NCBI RefSeq assembly: GCF_025665335.1
Contig: NZ_CP106869.1
Coordinates: 2,940,501-3,004,500 of the forward strand
Reading direction: 5' to 3'
Source of the DNA: Xanthomonas sp. AM6
GTDB lineage: Bacteria; Pseudomonadota; Gammaproteobacteria; Xanthomonadales; Xanthomonadaceae
Length of the DNA: 64,000 nt
In this document: piece after piece, positions 49,085-58,388 of the stretch
How positions within the stretch are numbered: position 1 is the stretch's first letter
How the letters are laid out: the number at the start of each line of letters is the position of its first letter
Notes under the pieces: model-generated
The model's input: the letters and a program-made list of their open reading frames with translations, nothing else
Databases searched by the model: none
Told to the model about the DNA's origin: nothing
Made by a program: the position numbers and the translations under genes

Positions 49085-49516
49085 TCACCTCTCGAACTTG
49101 GTCGACAGGATGATCGACGAGGTCGTGCGCTCCACGCCGTCGATCGCGCCGATGCGGTCGGTCAGCACGTCCATGTCGTTGACCCCGGGTACCACGCCCA
49201 GCGCGATCAGGTCGTAGGAGCCGCTGACCGAATGCAGCACGCGGACCTCGTCGATCTCGCGCAAGGCCTTGACCACCGAGGTCATCTTCTTCGGCAGCAC
49301 GGTGATCAGGATGTGCGCGCGCAGGTGGCCCTGTTCGAAGTCGTCGCGGGTGCGCACCGTATAGCCGCAGATCACGCCTTCGCGCTCCAGCCGCTCGATC
49401 CGGCTCTGCACGGTGGTGCGCGACAGGCCGAGCTTGCGCGCGATCTGCGCGGTGGAGGCGCGGGCGTCCTCGCGCAGCAGCGAGAGCAGGCGTTCGTCGG
49501 AGGGGGTGATCTTCAT
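49085..49516 (-). CDS. Lrp/AsnC family transcriptional regulator
   Basis: 143 residues. N-terminal helix-turn-helix about 5-55 (LLSLLREDARASTAQIARKL, SRTTVQSRIERLE) and the RAM ligand domain to the end (HILITVLPKKMTSVVKALRE, VSGSYDLIALGVV, SIILSTKFER). Short members of this kind respond to amino acids. The divergent neighbour is a class-III aminotransferase; a 21-bp palindrome sits in the 128 bp between them, so the aminotransferase is a likely target. A ligand cannot be named. Confidence 0.92.
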   Translation of the reverse strand: MKITPSDERLLSLLREDARASTAQIARKLGLSRTTVQSRIERLEREGVICGYTVRTRDDFEQGHLRAHILITVLPKKMTSVVKALREIDEVRVLHSVSGSYDLIALGVVPGVNDMDVLTDRIGAIDGVERTTSSIILSTKFER

Positions 49517-49526
49517 GCGCGGCCGG

Positions 49527-49547
49527 ATTTCGTCGAATCGACGAAAT
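49527..49547. promoter_or_regulatory. 21-bp palindrome, probable Lrp operator
   Basis: ATTTCGTCG-AAT-CGACGAAAT, perfect inverted repeat of 9 bp with a 3-bp centre, only 10 bp upstream of the lrp start. It lies in the shared region with the aminotransferase. Operator role inferred from position and symmetry. Confidence 0.55.
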
Positions 49548-49644
49548 TATCCGATTTCCTGCACAAATCAACTCTGCCAATCGACGATCCTGTCCCGATA
49601 ATAGAAGGTCTATCGCTGAACGACCCGCCTCCAGGAGATCCCGC

Positions 49645-51141
49645 ATGACCGTACTCGGCCCCCTCGCCCCGCTGCGCGCCCATGCCGGCGACCGCCTGAC
49701 CGCCGGCCTGGACGATGCCAGCGTCGAGCGCCTGGCCGCCTCGCACCCGCAGCTGGGCGCCGCGATCGACGCCGCCGCCGCGGAGCATGCGCGCCTGGCG
49801 CAGGAGTTCGCCGAGCTGCTGGAACTGGACGAGGCCGAGCAGATCCGCGCGCTGCAGGCCGGCTTCGTCAATTTCTACGCCGACGATGCGGTGACCCCGT
49901 ACGTGGCGCTGGCCGCGCGCGGTCCGTGGGTGGTCACGCTGAAGGGCGCGGTGCTGTACGACGCCGGCGGCTACGGCATGCTCGGCTTCGGCCACACCCC
50001 CGAGGCGGTGCTGGACGCGATGGCGCGGCCGCAGGCGATGGCCAACGTGATGACCCCGAGCGTGTCGCAGCTGCGCTTCGACCGCGCGCTGCGCGCGGAG
50101 ATCGGCCAGCGCCGCGGCGGCTGCCCGTACAGCAAGTTCATGTGCCTCAACTCCGGCTCCGAAGCGGTGGGGCTGGCCGCGCGCATCGCCGACATCAACG
50201 CCAAGCTGCAGACCGACCCGGGCGCGCGCCACGCCGGCGCGACGATCAAGCGCATCGTGGTCAAGGGCAGCTTCCACGGCCGCACCGACCGCCCCGGGCT
50301 GTATTCCGATTCCAGCCGCAAGGCCTACGTGCAGCACCTGGCCAGCTACCGCGGCGAGGACTCGGTGATCGCGATCGCGCCCTACGACGTGGACGCCCTG
50401 CGCCGCGCGTTCGCCGATGCCGAGCAGCACGGCTGGTTCGTCGAGGCGGTGTTCCTGGAGCCGGTGATGGGCGAAGGCGACCCGGGCCGCGCGCTGCCGC
50501 CGGCGTTCTACGCCGCCGCGCGCGAACTGACCCGCACCCACGGCAGCGTGCTGCTGGTCGATTCGATCCAGGCCGGGCTGCGCGCGCACGGCGTGCTGTC
50601 GGTGGTCGACTACCCCGGCTTCGAACAGCTCGATCCGCCGGACATGGAAACCTATTCCAAGGCGCTCAACGCCGCCCAGTTCCCGCTGTCGGTGCTGGCG
50701 GTGACCGAGCATGCCGCGCAGCTGTACCGCAAGGGCACCTACGGCAACACCATGACCAGCAACCCGCGCGCGCTGGACGTGGCCAGCGCCACGCTGGCGC
50801 AGCTGACCCCGCAGGTGCGCGCCAACATCCGCGCGCGCGGCGCCGAGGCGGTGCAGAAACTGGAGAAGCTCAAGGCCGAGCTCGGCGGGCTGATCACCCA
50901 GGTGCAGGGCACCGGGCTGCTGTTCTCCTGCGCGCTGGCGCCGCAGTTCAAGTGCTACGGCGCCGATTCCACCGAGGAATGGCTGCGCCAGCACGGGGTC
51001 AACGTGATCCACGGCGGCGAGAACTCGCTGCGCTTCACCCCGCATTTCGGCATGGACGGCGAGGAGCTGGACCTGCTGGTCGGGCTGATCGGCCGCGCGC
51101 TGCGCGAGGGTCCCAGGCTGGCGCAGGCCGCGGCGGCCTGA
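49645..51141 (+). CDS. class-III PLP-dependent aminotransferase
   Basis: 498 residues, fold type I, class III. PLP lysine is Lys339 in METYSKALNAAQFP, the phosphate-cradle NSGSEAVGLAAR and the cofactor Asp in LLVDSIQAGLR are present. The family includes acetylornithine, lysine and gamma-aminobutyrate transaminases and 2,4-diaminobutyrate enzymes. Its long N-terminus (about 70 residues before the usual first strand) resembles lysine- or diamine-specific proteins, but the substrate cannot be named. Divergent from an Lrp gene with a shared palindrome. Confidence 0.9.
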   Translation: MTVLGPLAPLRAHAGDRLTAGLDDASVERLAASHPQLGAAIDAAAAEHARLAQEFAELLELDEAEQIRALQAGFVNFYADDAVTPYVALAARGPWVVTLKGAVLYDAGGYGMLGFGHTPEAVLDAMARPQAMANVMTPSVSQLRFDRALRAEIGQRRGGCPYSKFMCLNSGSEAVGLAARIADINAKLQTDPGARHAGATIKRIVVKGSFHGRTDRPGLYSDSSRKAYVQHLASYRGEDSVIAIAPYDVDALRRAFADAEQHGWFVEAVFLEPVMGEGDPGRALPPAFYAAARELTRTHGSVLLVDSIQAGLRAHGVLSVVDYPGFEQLDPPDMETYSKALNAAQFPLSVLAVTEHAAQLYRKGTYGNTMTSNPRALDVASATLAQLTPQVRANIRARGAEAVQKLEKLKAELGGLITQVQGTGLLFSCALAPQFKCYGADSTEEWLRQHGVNVIHGGENSLRFTPHFGMDGEELDLLVGLIGRALREGPRLAQAAAA

Positions 51142-51148
51142 CCGAGAC

Positions 51149-51448
51149 GTGCTGCAGGAACTGGCCGAGGCGATCGCCCGGCCGCTGTTCGAACTCGTGG
51201 TGCAGTTGTTCGGCTATTGGAGCGGCCGGCTGCTGCTCCCGGTGCTGACGCTGGGCCGGATCCGCGCCGAGGCGCGGCGCGACCTGCCGCCGCGCCGGTC
51301 CGGCAAGCGCCGCCACGGCACTCCGCTGTTCTATCGCAACGCCAGCGGCAGCCTGGTCGCCAGCGACGATGCGGTGATGATCGTCGGCCTGGCGTGCTGG
51401 GCGGTGTTGGCGCTGGGCGCGTTCCTGCTCTACCACCTGGCGCGCTGA
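51149..51448 (+). CDS. small membrane protein of unknown function
   Basis: 99 residues from GTG at 51149, 7 bp after the aminotransferase stop. A first amphipathic/hydrophobic stretch (ELVVQLFGYWSGRLLLPVLTL) and a C-terminal helix (VMIVGLACWAVLALGAFLLY), with a basic loop (RRDLPPRRSGKRRHG) between. No family recognised. Probably cotranscribed with the aminotransferase. Confidence 0.6.
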   Translation: MLQELAEAIARPLFELVVQLFGYWSGRLLLPVLTLGRIRAEARRDLPPRRSGKRRHGTPLFYRNASGSLVASDDAVMIVGLACWAVLALGAFLLYHLAR

Positions 51449-51490
51449 CGCCGCGGCGCAGGCGATCCTGCCCTGCGCCGGCGGCCTGAC

Positions 51491-52663
51491 TCACTGCGCG
51501 CAGGTCTTCAGGCGCAGGCGGCGCGCGACGTCGCGCCAATCGAACGCGGCCACCGCCTGGTCGTCGTGCAAGGCGTAGAACGCGCCCTGCGGGAAACGCG
51601 CATCGCCACGCTGGTCCAGCCACACGCCGTCGGTGTTGGCGGTGACCTTGCCGGCGAAGGCGCCGACGTGCGCCAGCGTCCGCCGGTCGAACACATGGAA
51701 CAGGCTGCGGTCCTTGAACTGGTCGGTGCCGATCCAGTAGCCGCTGCCGTCGGCGCAGGCCAGCAAGGCGATGCCCTCGGCCTGCGCCTTGTACAGGTCC
51801 GCGCCGATGTCGCGCCCGCGATAGCGGCCGTCGGCCAGGCCGTATTCGCGCAGGCGGGTGCCGCTGGCGACGTCTTCCTCGGCCAGCAGCAGGCGGTCGT
51901 GCGCCGGATCGGCGAACACCGATTCGGCGATGCGGATCGCGCCGGCGGGCGTGGTCTCGCCGAAGGTCTGGACCAGCGTCGCGCTCCAGGCGTCGCCCTG
52001 CCTGCGCAGCTGGTAGCGGCGGAACCGCTGGCCCAGCTCGGCTAGCGGCGGCACGGTTTCCTCGTCGGCGCCGAGCATGTAGTTGTCGCTGACGATGACC
52101 TCGATGCCGCCATCCTTCGGCCGCGCCCACAGCCCGTACGGCTTCTTCAGGTCCTCGGCGCCGAACAGCGCGACGGAGGCGAAACCGGGCAACGAGAACG
52201 CCTGCACGCGATGGTTGTCGCGCTCGACCACCAGCGCCAGGTCGCCGACCACGGCGATGCCGTTGGGCCGGTCCATCTGCCCTGGCGCGGCGCCCTTGCC
52301 GCCGACGGTGCGCAGGCGCTGTCCACTGGCGCCGTCGAACACCACCAGTTCGCCGCTCTTCTTGGCGGTGGTGATGACCCAACGCTGGCCCTGCGGCGTG
52401 GTCCAGCTGGCCGGCGAATCGAGGTTGTCGGCCGGGGTGAACGCGGTGAGGAAGGCTTCGGCGATCACGGCGTGCGGCAGATTGGCCGCGCTCAGCAGCG
52501 GGTCGTGTTGCGCGCCCTCGTCCGGCTCGCGGTCGGCTGCTGCCGGTTTGGCGACGGTGGTTGCCGGCGCCACCGCGGCCGGCGGCGTGCTGGCGCAAGC
52601 CGCGACCAGCGCGCATGCCAGCGCCAGCGTTCCCAGACGCAACGCCGCGCCCGTGCGCATCAC
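51491..52663 (-). CDS. phytase-like beta-propeller lipoprotein
   Basis: 390 residues. Lipobox LVAACAS near residue 23 makes it a lipoprotein. The repeated blades include RPNGIAVVGDLALVVERDNH, GSGYWIGTDQFKDRSLFHVF and GAFAGKVTANTDGVWLDQ, which match beta-propeller phytase-type (3-phytase/esterase-like) proteins. Phosphate-ligand residues cannot be checked by eye, so phytase activity is probable only. Its ATG overlaps the TonB receptor stop (4 bp), so the receptor and lipoprotein are produced together. Confidence 0.75.
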   Translation of the reverse strand: MMRTGAALRLGTLALACALVAACASTPPAAVAPATTVAKPAAADREPDEGAQHDPLLSAANLPHAVIAEAFLTAFTPADNLDSPASWTTPQGQRWVITTAKKSGELVVFDGASGQRLRTVGGKGAAPGQMDRPNGIAVVGDLALVVERDNHRVQAFSLPGFASVALFGAEDLKKPYGLWARPKDGGIEVIVSDNYMLGADEETVPPLAELGQRFRRYQLRRQGDAWSATLVQTFGETTPAGAIRIAESVFADPAHDRLLLAEEDVASGTRLREYGLADGRYRGRDIGADLYKAQAEGIALLACADGSGYWIGTDQFKDRSLFHVFDRRTLAHVGAFAGKVTANTDGVWLDQRGDARFPQGAFYALHDDQAVAAFDWRDVARRLRLKTCAQ

Positions 52664-55179
52664 AGCTTCACCCGCAGGCCGACGGCGAAGGTGCGGCCGT
52701 ATTCCTCGTACTGCTGGGTATGCGAACGCGTGCCCTGGTAGCGCTCCAGCGGTTCGTCGAGCAGGTTGGAGGCGTCGAAATACAGCTGCACGGCGTCGGT
52801 GACCTGGTAGTCGAGGCTGAAGTCGAGCTGGGTGTTGGGCGCCACGAAGATATCGTAGTCGCGGGCTGCCCCCAGTTCGTCGAGGTATTCGCTGCGGTAC
52901 ACCGCCGACAGCCGGGTCGAGAAGCCGTCGCGCTCGTAGCCGAGAAAGGCGCTGTAGACGTTCTTGGAGGCGCGCGGCAGCGCGAAGTCCTCGCCCTGCC
53001 GGTCCTCCAGCCCCGGGTCGAACTCGGTGTGCAGCCAGGTGCCGCTGACCCCGCCGAGCAACCCGTTCCAGCCGTCGGGCAGGAACGCGAACTGCTGCTG
53101 CCAGTTGAACTCGGCGCCGTAGACCTTGGCGGTCTTGCCGTTGATCGCCATCGACACATCGTAACCGGCGTAGGCCGGATCGTTGTCGATCACCGTGTCC
53201 ACGATGTAGCCGTCGATCGACTTGTGGAACAGGCCCAGCGAGACGATGCCGGTCTTGCCCAGGTAGCGCTCGAACGACAGGTCGACGTTGGTCGATTCGT
53301 AGGGATCCAGGTTCGGATTGCCCAATTCCACTTCCTCGTCGTCGTTGTTGATCGTCGCGTGCGGCGCGATCTGGCCGAAGCCGGGCCGCGACACGGTCTT
53401 GTTGAGCGCGGCGCGCAGCGCCCAGTCGTCGCCGCCGCTCCAGCGCAGGTGCAGGCCCGGCAGCACGGTGGTGTAGCTGCTGCTGGCCTGCAGCGCGCTG
53501 GCCGCGAACGACTCGCCGTCGTCGGCGAGATCGACCTGGTTGCCGCTGGCCTTGAACTGGGTGTTCTCCACGCGCACGCCGGCGATCACCCGCAATGCGC
53601 CGATGTCCCAGGTGCCCATCGCATAGGCGGCCAGCACGTCTTCCCTGGCGACGTAGTCCTCCGCCAGCGCGCCCACCGCGTTGCTGCCGACGTCGCCGTC
53701 GTCGGCGCTGTACTGGCTGCCGTTGCGCGCCCAGTAGCGGCGCATGGCCGATGAACTCAGCGCCTCGCCCAGGCTGTTGCGGCGGTGCTCCGGCGGCGCC
53801 ATGGTCCAGTCGGCCAGGTCGATGCCGGGGCCTTCGGACAGTTCGCTCTCGTTCTTGTCGACGTCGCGGTCGCGCCAGCGCCCGAGCAGGCCGAACTTGT
53901 AGCTGGCGTTGTCGCCGTCGAAGCGCACGTTGATCCTGGCGCTGTACTCGTCGTCGTCGGTGCGGCTGGGCGAGAGCACGAACTTGTCAAACGCGTAGTC
54001 GTCGTTGGACACCCAGTCGTCGCCGGACAGCCCGATGGCGGGCATGCGCCGGTTCTGGTCGATGGTCGCGTCGAGGTCGTCGCCGTCGTATTCGAAGCGC
54101 GCCTCCTTCTCGTCGTTCACCCGCTCGCGGGTCTTGGTGTAGCCGGCCTGGTAGTCCAGCACCGCGCCACTCAGGCGGTTCTCGCCGCCGAAACTCGCCG
54201 CCAGCGTGTCCTGCCGCTTGGTGCGGTAGCGCACCCGCTTGGAGATCTCGTCGACCGGCGCCGCGTAGATGCCGTCGCCGTTGGCCTCGATGTCGTCGGC
54301 ATCGAACGCGATCACCGTGTTCTGGCGGGTCTCGGCGTCCTCGAAGCTGCTGAACAGGGTGCGCAGGTAGTAGCGGTTGTCCTGGTCCGGATGCCAGTCC
54401 AGGTTGAGGTTGGCGCCGATGCGCTTGCGGTCGATGTGGTACTTGCGGCGCTGCTGCTCGACCATGACCAGGTCGCCGCCGTCGATCGCGTCGTACTCGC
54501 CTTCGGTGTTGTCGGACTGGAATTCGCGGTCCTGGTAGTTCAGGCCCAGCGCGATGCCGAACGTGTCGTCGGCGAACAGGTCGCTGTAGTTGAACGAGGC
54601 CTTGGGGCTGGTCTTGTCGCTGAGCTGCTGGTGGTTGGCCTCGAGCTTGGCGCGGATGCTGCGGCCGTCGCGGTCGAACGCCGCGGCCGACTCGACCAGG
54701 ATCGCGCCGCCGATCGCATCGCCGGGCATGTCCGGCGTCGGCGACTTCACCACCTTCAGCCGCTCGGTGGATTCGGACGGGATCACGTCCATCGGCGCGG
54801 CGCGGTTGTCGCTCTCCGGGGTGCCGATGGCGATGCCGTCGACGCTGACGCTGTTGAGCGCCGCGTCCAGCCCGCGCACCACCACGAAGCGGCCCTCGCC
54901 CTGGTCGCGGGTGACGCTGATCCCGGGCAGGCGCTGCAGCGACTCGGCCACGTTCTGGTCGGGATAGTCGCCGACCTCGTCGGCCGAGACCGCGTCCAGG
55001 ATCGCGTCGGACTCACGCTTGAGGTCCACCGCGCGGGCCTGCGCCTCCAGTTGCGGGCGGACCTCGATCCGGTCCAGGTCGGTCGCCGCATCGGCGGCGG
55101 CGGCCTGCGCGCCGGAAGCGGCGCAGGCCGCGCTGAGGCCGAACGCGATCGCCACGAACAGCGGAGTCTTGGTATGCAC
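52660..55179 (-). CDS. TonB-dependent receptor
   Basis: 839 residues. Signal peptide MHTKTPLFVAIAFGLSAACA, plug domain about 60-170 (YPDQNVAESLQRLPGISVTR, FVVVRGLDAALNSVSVDG), then a 22-strand barrel ending in the GLRVKL terminus with aromatic-rich YEEYGRTFAVGLRVKL. The N-terminal DLDRIEVRPQ region looks like a TonB box or adjacent linker, without a secretin (STN) domain. Cargo unknown; a phytase-like lipoprotein follows directly, so phosphorylated inositols or related complexes are a reasonable guess. Confidence 0.92.
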   Translation of the reverse strand: MHTKTPLFVAIAFGLSAACAASGAQAAAADAATDLDRIEVRPQLEAQARAVDLKRESDAILDAVSADEVGDYPDQNVAESLQRLPGISVTRDQGEGRFVVVRGLDAALNSVSVDGIAIGTPESDNRAAPMDVIPSESTERLKVVKSPTPDMPGDAIGGAILVESAAAFDRDGRSIRAKLEANHQQLSDKTSPKASFNYSDLFADDTFGIALGLNYQDREFQSDNTEGEYDAIDGGDLVMVEQQRRKYHIDRKRIGANLNLDWHPDQDNRYYLRTLFSSFEDAETRQNTVIAFDADDIEANGDGIYAAPVDEISKRVRYRTKRQDTLAASFGGENRLSGAVLDYQAGYTKTRERVNDEKEARFEYDGDDLDATIDQNRRMPAIGLSGDDWVSNDDYAFDKFVLSPSRTDDDEYSARINVRFDGDNASYKFGLLGRWRDRDVDKNESELSEGPGIDLADWTMAPPEHRRNSLGEALSSSAMRRYWARNGSQYSADDGDVGSNAVGALAEDYVAREDVLAAYAMGTWDIGALRVIAGVRVENTQFKASGNQVDLADDGESFAASALQASSSYTTVLPGLHLRWSGGDDWALRAALNKTVSRPGFGQIAPHATINNDDEEVELGNPNLDPYESTNVDLSFERYLGKTGIVSLGLFHKSIDGYIVDTVIDNDPAYAGYDVSMAINGKTAKVYGAEFNWQQQFAFLPDGWNGLLGGVSGTWLHTEFDPGLEDRQGEDFALPRASKNVYSAFLGYERDGFSTRLSAVYRSEYLDELGAARDYDIFVAPNTQLDFSLDYQVTDAVQLYFDASNLLDEPLERYQGTRSHTQQYEEYGRTFAVGLRVKL

Positions 55180-55328
55180 GGAAGCGAATCCCCATCAACG
55201 TTAAGAATGGGGAAACAACATATTTCCGACACGTTGCGTGCTAGTGACACGCCGCCGCCCGATGCAGCCGCTGGCGGCCGCCGAGCCCGCTGCGGCACAC
55301 TGTGCGCCTCCCCGTCGCGAGCGTGCCC

Positions 55329-55961
55329 ATGAAGATCGTCGAAGTCCGCCACCCCCTGGTGCAGCACAAGATCGGCCTGCTGCGCGACGCCGCGCTGAGC
55401 ACCAAGGGCTTCCGCGAACTGGTCACCGAACTGGGCACCCTGCTCGGCTACGAAGCCACCGCCGACCTGGAGACGGAGACGCACACGATGGACGGCTGGG
55501 CCGGCCCCACCCAGGTGCAGCGCATCGCCGGGGCCAAGATCACCCTGGTGCCGATCCTGCGCGCGGGGCTGGGCATGCTGCCCGGCGTACTGGCCTTGAT
55601 CCCGGCGGCGCGGGTCAGCGTGGTCGGCCTGCAGCGCGACGAGGAGACGCTGCAGCCGGTGCCCTACTTCGAGCGCCTGACCGGCCGCCTGGAAGAACGC
55701 GACGCGCTGATCCTGGACCCGATGCTGGCCACCGGCGGCACCCTGATCGCCACCGTGGACATGCTCAAGCGCGCCGGCGCGCGGCGGATCAAGGGCATCT
55801 TCCTGGTCGCCGCGCCGGAAGGGCTGAAGGCGCTGGAGGCGGCGCACCCGGACGTGGAGGTCTACACCGCCGCGATCGACGACCACCTCAACGACAGGGG
55901 CTACATCCTGCCCGGCCTCGGCGATGCCGGCGACCGGATCTTCGGCACGCGGGTGGGTTGA
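55329..55961 (+). CDS. upp: uracil phosphoribosyltransferase
   Basis: 210 residues. Makes UMP from uracil and PRPP. Family sequence complete: [23 protein letters not shown]-type N-terminus, [11 protein letters not shown], and the PRPP loop [18 protein letters not shown]. Start at 55329 ([10 protein letters not shown]); an ATG 27 bp upstream gives no added homology. Divergent from the TonB receptor. Confidence 0.96.
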   Translation: MKIVEVRHPLVQHKIGLLRDAALSTKGFRELVTELGTLLGYEATADLETETHTMDGWAGPTQVQRIAGAKITLVPILRAGLGMLPGVLALIPAARVSVVGLQRDEETLQPVPYFERLTGRLEERDALILDPMLATGGTLIATVDMLKRAGARRIKGIFLVAAPEGLKALEAAHPDVEVYTAAIDDHLNDRGYILPGLGDAGDRIFGTRVG

Positions 55962-56651
55962 ATTCCGGCGGTCCGCGCCGGTGAAGTGCGGGCGCTTCTG
56001 CAGCGGCGATGGCACGCCAGCGCTTGTGGGAGGGGCTTCAGTCCCGACTGGGTACCCTACCCGGCGATGCCACTGTTCCGCTCGGTGCGAATGATGGCCC
56101 GAGGCTACCCTGACCTTCGGACAGCCGGGCGGGTGCCCTGTAGGAGGGCTTCGGCCCCGACAGTTTTCCGGAGCTGGAAAGGTCACCGCTTCGTTCGTCG
56201 CGACTGAAGTCGCTCCTACAAGGGACCTTCGGATATCTGGCTGGATGCCCCTTGTGGGAGGGCTTCAGCCTCGACACTTTCCGGAGCTGGAAAGGTCACC
56301 GCTTCGTTCGTCGCGACTGAAGTCGCTCCTGCAACGGTCCTTCGGATATCCGGCTGGATGCCCCTTGTGGGAGGGCTTCAGCCTCGACACTTTCCGGAGC
56401 TGGAAAGGTCGCCGCTTCGTTCGTCGCGACTGAAGTCGCTCCTACAAGGGGGGACCTTCGGATATCTGGCTAGGTGTCCCTTGTGGGAGGGCTTCAGCCT
56501 CGACACTTTCCGGAGCTGGAAGAGCGCCGCTTCGCTCGTCGCGACTGAAGTCGCTCCTCCATGGCGTCGCCGACCAGGCCGCCGGCTCGGATAGTCGCGA
56601 TCCGACGCGACGACGGCACGCGGCCGGAGCCGAGGCGTCGGCCGCGCGGGC
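55962..56651. other. 690-bp gap containing a REP array
   Basis: Between upp and the GH9 gene. It is mostly four tandem REP-bearing units (56139-56562) and a degenerate half unit at 56022-56047. Small open frames here are repeat translation and not genes. Confidence 0.85.
56139..56562. repeat. tandem array of four ~114-bp REP-bearing units
   Basis: Unit starts (TGTAGG/TGTGGG) at 56139, 56253, 56366 and 56482, spacing 114, 113 and 116. Each unit begins GGAGGGCTTCAGCC, contains TTTCCGGAGCTGGAAAGGTC, and carries the inverse CGACTGAAGTCGCTCCT. Units 2-4 are almost identical, which points to recent tandem amplification. Confidence 0.9.
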
Positions 56652-58388
56652 TCAGCGCTGCAGGACCTGCAGCGCGGCGCTCACGTACACCAGCGGCGCG
56701 TTCCAGTTGATCGCCACTTCGTTGCTGGCGTAGCTGCATTCGGCGTCCAGGTAGGACAGCGCCGGCAGCGACGAGGCGTAGGCGTGCTTGCACTCCTTGG
56801 CGTCCTGCTGGCCCGGCTGCGGGCCGCCGACCAGCAGGCCAGGCACCGGCGTGGCGACGCCGTCGGCGATGGAGATGCGATGGTGGATGTGCATCGGCGC
56901 GCGCGCGCCGATGCCGGTGACGAAGGACATGCCCAGCGGATTGCGCCCAAGCACGTAATCCAGCTGCGACTGCGCGGCCTGCAGATACTCCGGCTTGCGC
57001 TGCAGCTGATACGCCTGCAACAGCAGCATCGCCTGGTTCAGCGCGGTGCTGTTGCTGCCCCAGTGGAAGTCGGCCGGGGCCATCGCCACCTTCCACGCCG
57101 ACTCCTGCCAGACCTGCAGCAGGTGCGTGGCCACGCCGTCGATCTCGCGGGCGATGCGCGCCTGGTCGGCGTGCGCGGTCAGCCGCGCGCGGTGCTGCGC
57201 CAGCGACATCCACGCCAGCCCGCCCACCGAGCCCCAGTTCGGCACGCTCGCCGGCACCTTGCGCGCCATCGCCGCGTCGTAGAACGCGTCCTCGCCGGTG
57301 GCCAGGTACAGCTCGGTCGCGGCCCAGGCGAACTCGTCGTCGAGCTTGTCGTCGTCGTAGCCGCCGGTATGCACGTCCGCCGGCTGCCGGTACACCGCGT
57401 CCGGATGCGCCTGCGCCCAGGCCCAGGCGCGGCGCGAAGCCTGCAACATGCGCTTGGACACGCCGCCGAAGCGGTCGTCGAACGGGGCGTAGATGCGGCT
57501 GGCCTGGGCCATCACCGCGGCGAAGTCGAGCGTGGCCGCGGTGCTCTTCTGCACCACGTAGCGCGGCGCGCGCGCCTGGTCGGGCATCTGCATGCCGCCG
57601 AAGTCCAGGTTGGTCAGCTTGTGGTACACGCCGCCGTCGCCGGGATCCTGCATCGCCAGCAGCCACTGCAGGTTCCAGTCGACCTCGCGCAGGATGTCCG
57701 GCACGCCGCCGCCGCTGTCCGGGATGCCTTCCTTGTGCGCGGCGAAATACGCCGGGAACTGCTCGTAGGCGGCCAGCAGCGTGTACACGGTGATGCCGGA
57801 ATTGACCACGTACTTGTTGTAGTCGCCGGCGTCGTACCAGCCCTTGGGCGCGGAGATCACGGTGCCGGCCGGGCGCCCGGGCGAGGCCGCCGAGGCATGG
57901 ACCAGCACGTGCGTGTCCGGATGCCCTTCGGCGCGCGCATGGCGGCCGGCGTACTCGCCCGTCAGCGCGGTGCTGGCGCGGTTGTAGTAATAGGCCTTCA
58001 GCGCCGCGCGCGTCACCGTCTCGTAGGCGTCGGCGCCGATGGCGAAGCTGTCCGACGGCGGCAGCCCGTCCACGCGCAGGCGATAGCGGCCGGGCGCGCG
58101 CAGCGCGGAGAAGTCGGCGATGCGCACTGTCTGCTGCGCCGGCGCCCAGGTCGCCGCCGGCCCCAGCGTGCCGTGCAGCACCACCTTGCCCGAGTCGGCA
58201 TGCTCGATCGCGAACGTGTCGCCATGGCCATCGGGCACCACCGCGAGCTTGCTGGCGGCCGGCAGGTAGCCGACCTGGTTGAGCCGGATCGGCGACGGCA
58301 TGGCGGCATCCTCGGAGCGCGAGGCGCAGCCGCCGACGACCAGGCAGGCGAGAAGCAGGCAACGCAAGGCGGCAGGCAGGCTGTTCAT
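56652..58388 (-). CDS. glycoside hydrolase family 9 cellulase, lipoprotein
   Basis: 578 residues. Lipobox VVGGCAS follows the signal helix. An N-terminal Ig-like CelD_N domain (about 30-110, PIRLNQVGYLPAASKLAVVP) precedes the GH9 barrel (about 120-575). Catalytic residues: GWYDAGDYNKYV (Asp base and nucleophilic-water Asp), HIHHR region and SYASNEVAINWNAPLVY (Glu acid). GH9 cuts beta-1,4-glucan or acts as a cellodextrinase. Start at 58388 (MNSLPAALRCLLLACLVVGG); the frame runs open upstream without homology. Confidence 0.92.
   Translation of the reverse strand: MNSLPAALRCLLLACLVVGGCASRSEDAAMPSPIRLNQVGYLPAASKLAVVPDGHGDTFAIEHADSGKVVLHGTLGPAATWAPAQQTVRIADFSALRAPGRYRLRVDGLPPSDSFAIGADAYETVTRAALKAYYYNRASTALTGEYAGRHARAEGHPDTHVLVHASAASPGRPAGTVISAPKGWYDAGDYNKYVVNSGITVYTLLAAYEQFPAYFAAHKEGIPDSGGGVPDILREVDWNLQWLLAMQDPGDGGVYHKLTNLDFGGMQMPDQARAPRYVVQKSTAATLDFAAVMAQASRIYAPFDDRFGGVSKRMLQASRRAWAWAQAHPDAVYRQPADVHTGGYDDDKLDDEFAWAATELYLATGEDAFYDAAMARKVPASVPNWGSVGGLAWMSLAQHRARLTAHADQARIAREIDGVATHLLQVWQESAWKVAMAPADFHWGSNSTALNQAMLLLQAYQLQRKPEYLQAAQSQLDYVLGRNPLGMSFVTGIGARAPMHIHHRISIADGVATPVPGLLVGGPQPGQQDAKECKHAYASSLPALSYLDAECSYASNEVAINWNAPLVYVSAALQVLQR

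Noticed and set aside
49047-49871. Minus-strand frame ending in RDWGFGIGDS
   Set aside because: It reads through the Lrp gene in another frame; the end is only the translation of the dispersed repeat. The same word in QueA is accepted because there the complete QueA frame leads into it.
55180-55328. Pho box upstream of the TonB receptor
   Set aside because: GACACG words occur twice but 18 bp apart, not with the 11-bp period of Pho boxes; no second half-site was found.
56139-56562. Possible CRISPR array
   Set aside because: The repeat unit is about 114 bp with no short repeat/unique spacer pattern and no cas genes; the units share a REP palindrome.
56245-56594. Small repeated ORFs (LKSLLQ-type translations)
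   Set aside because: They are frames through identical REP units, with period equal to the repeat, and have no independent start signals.
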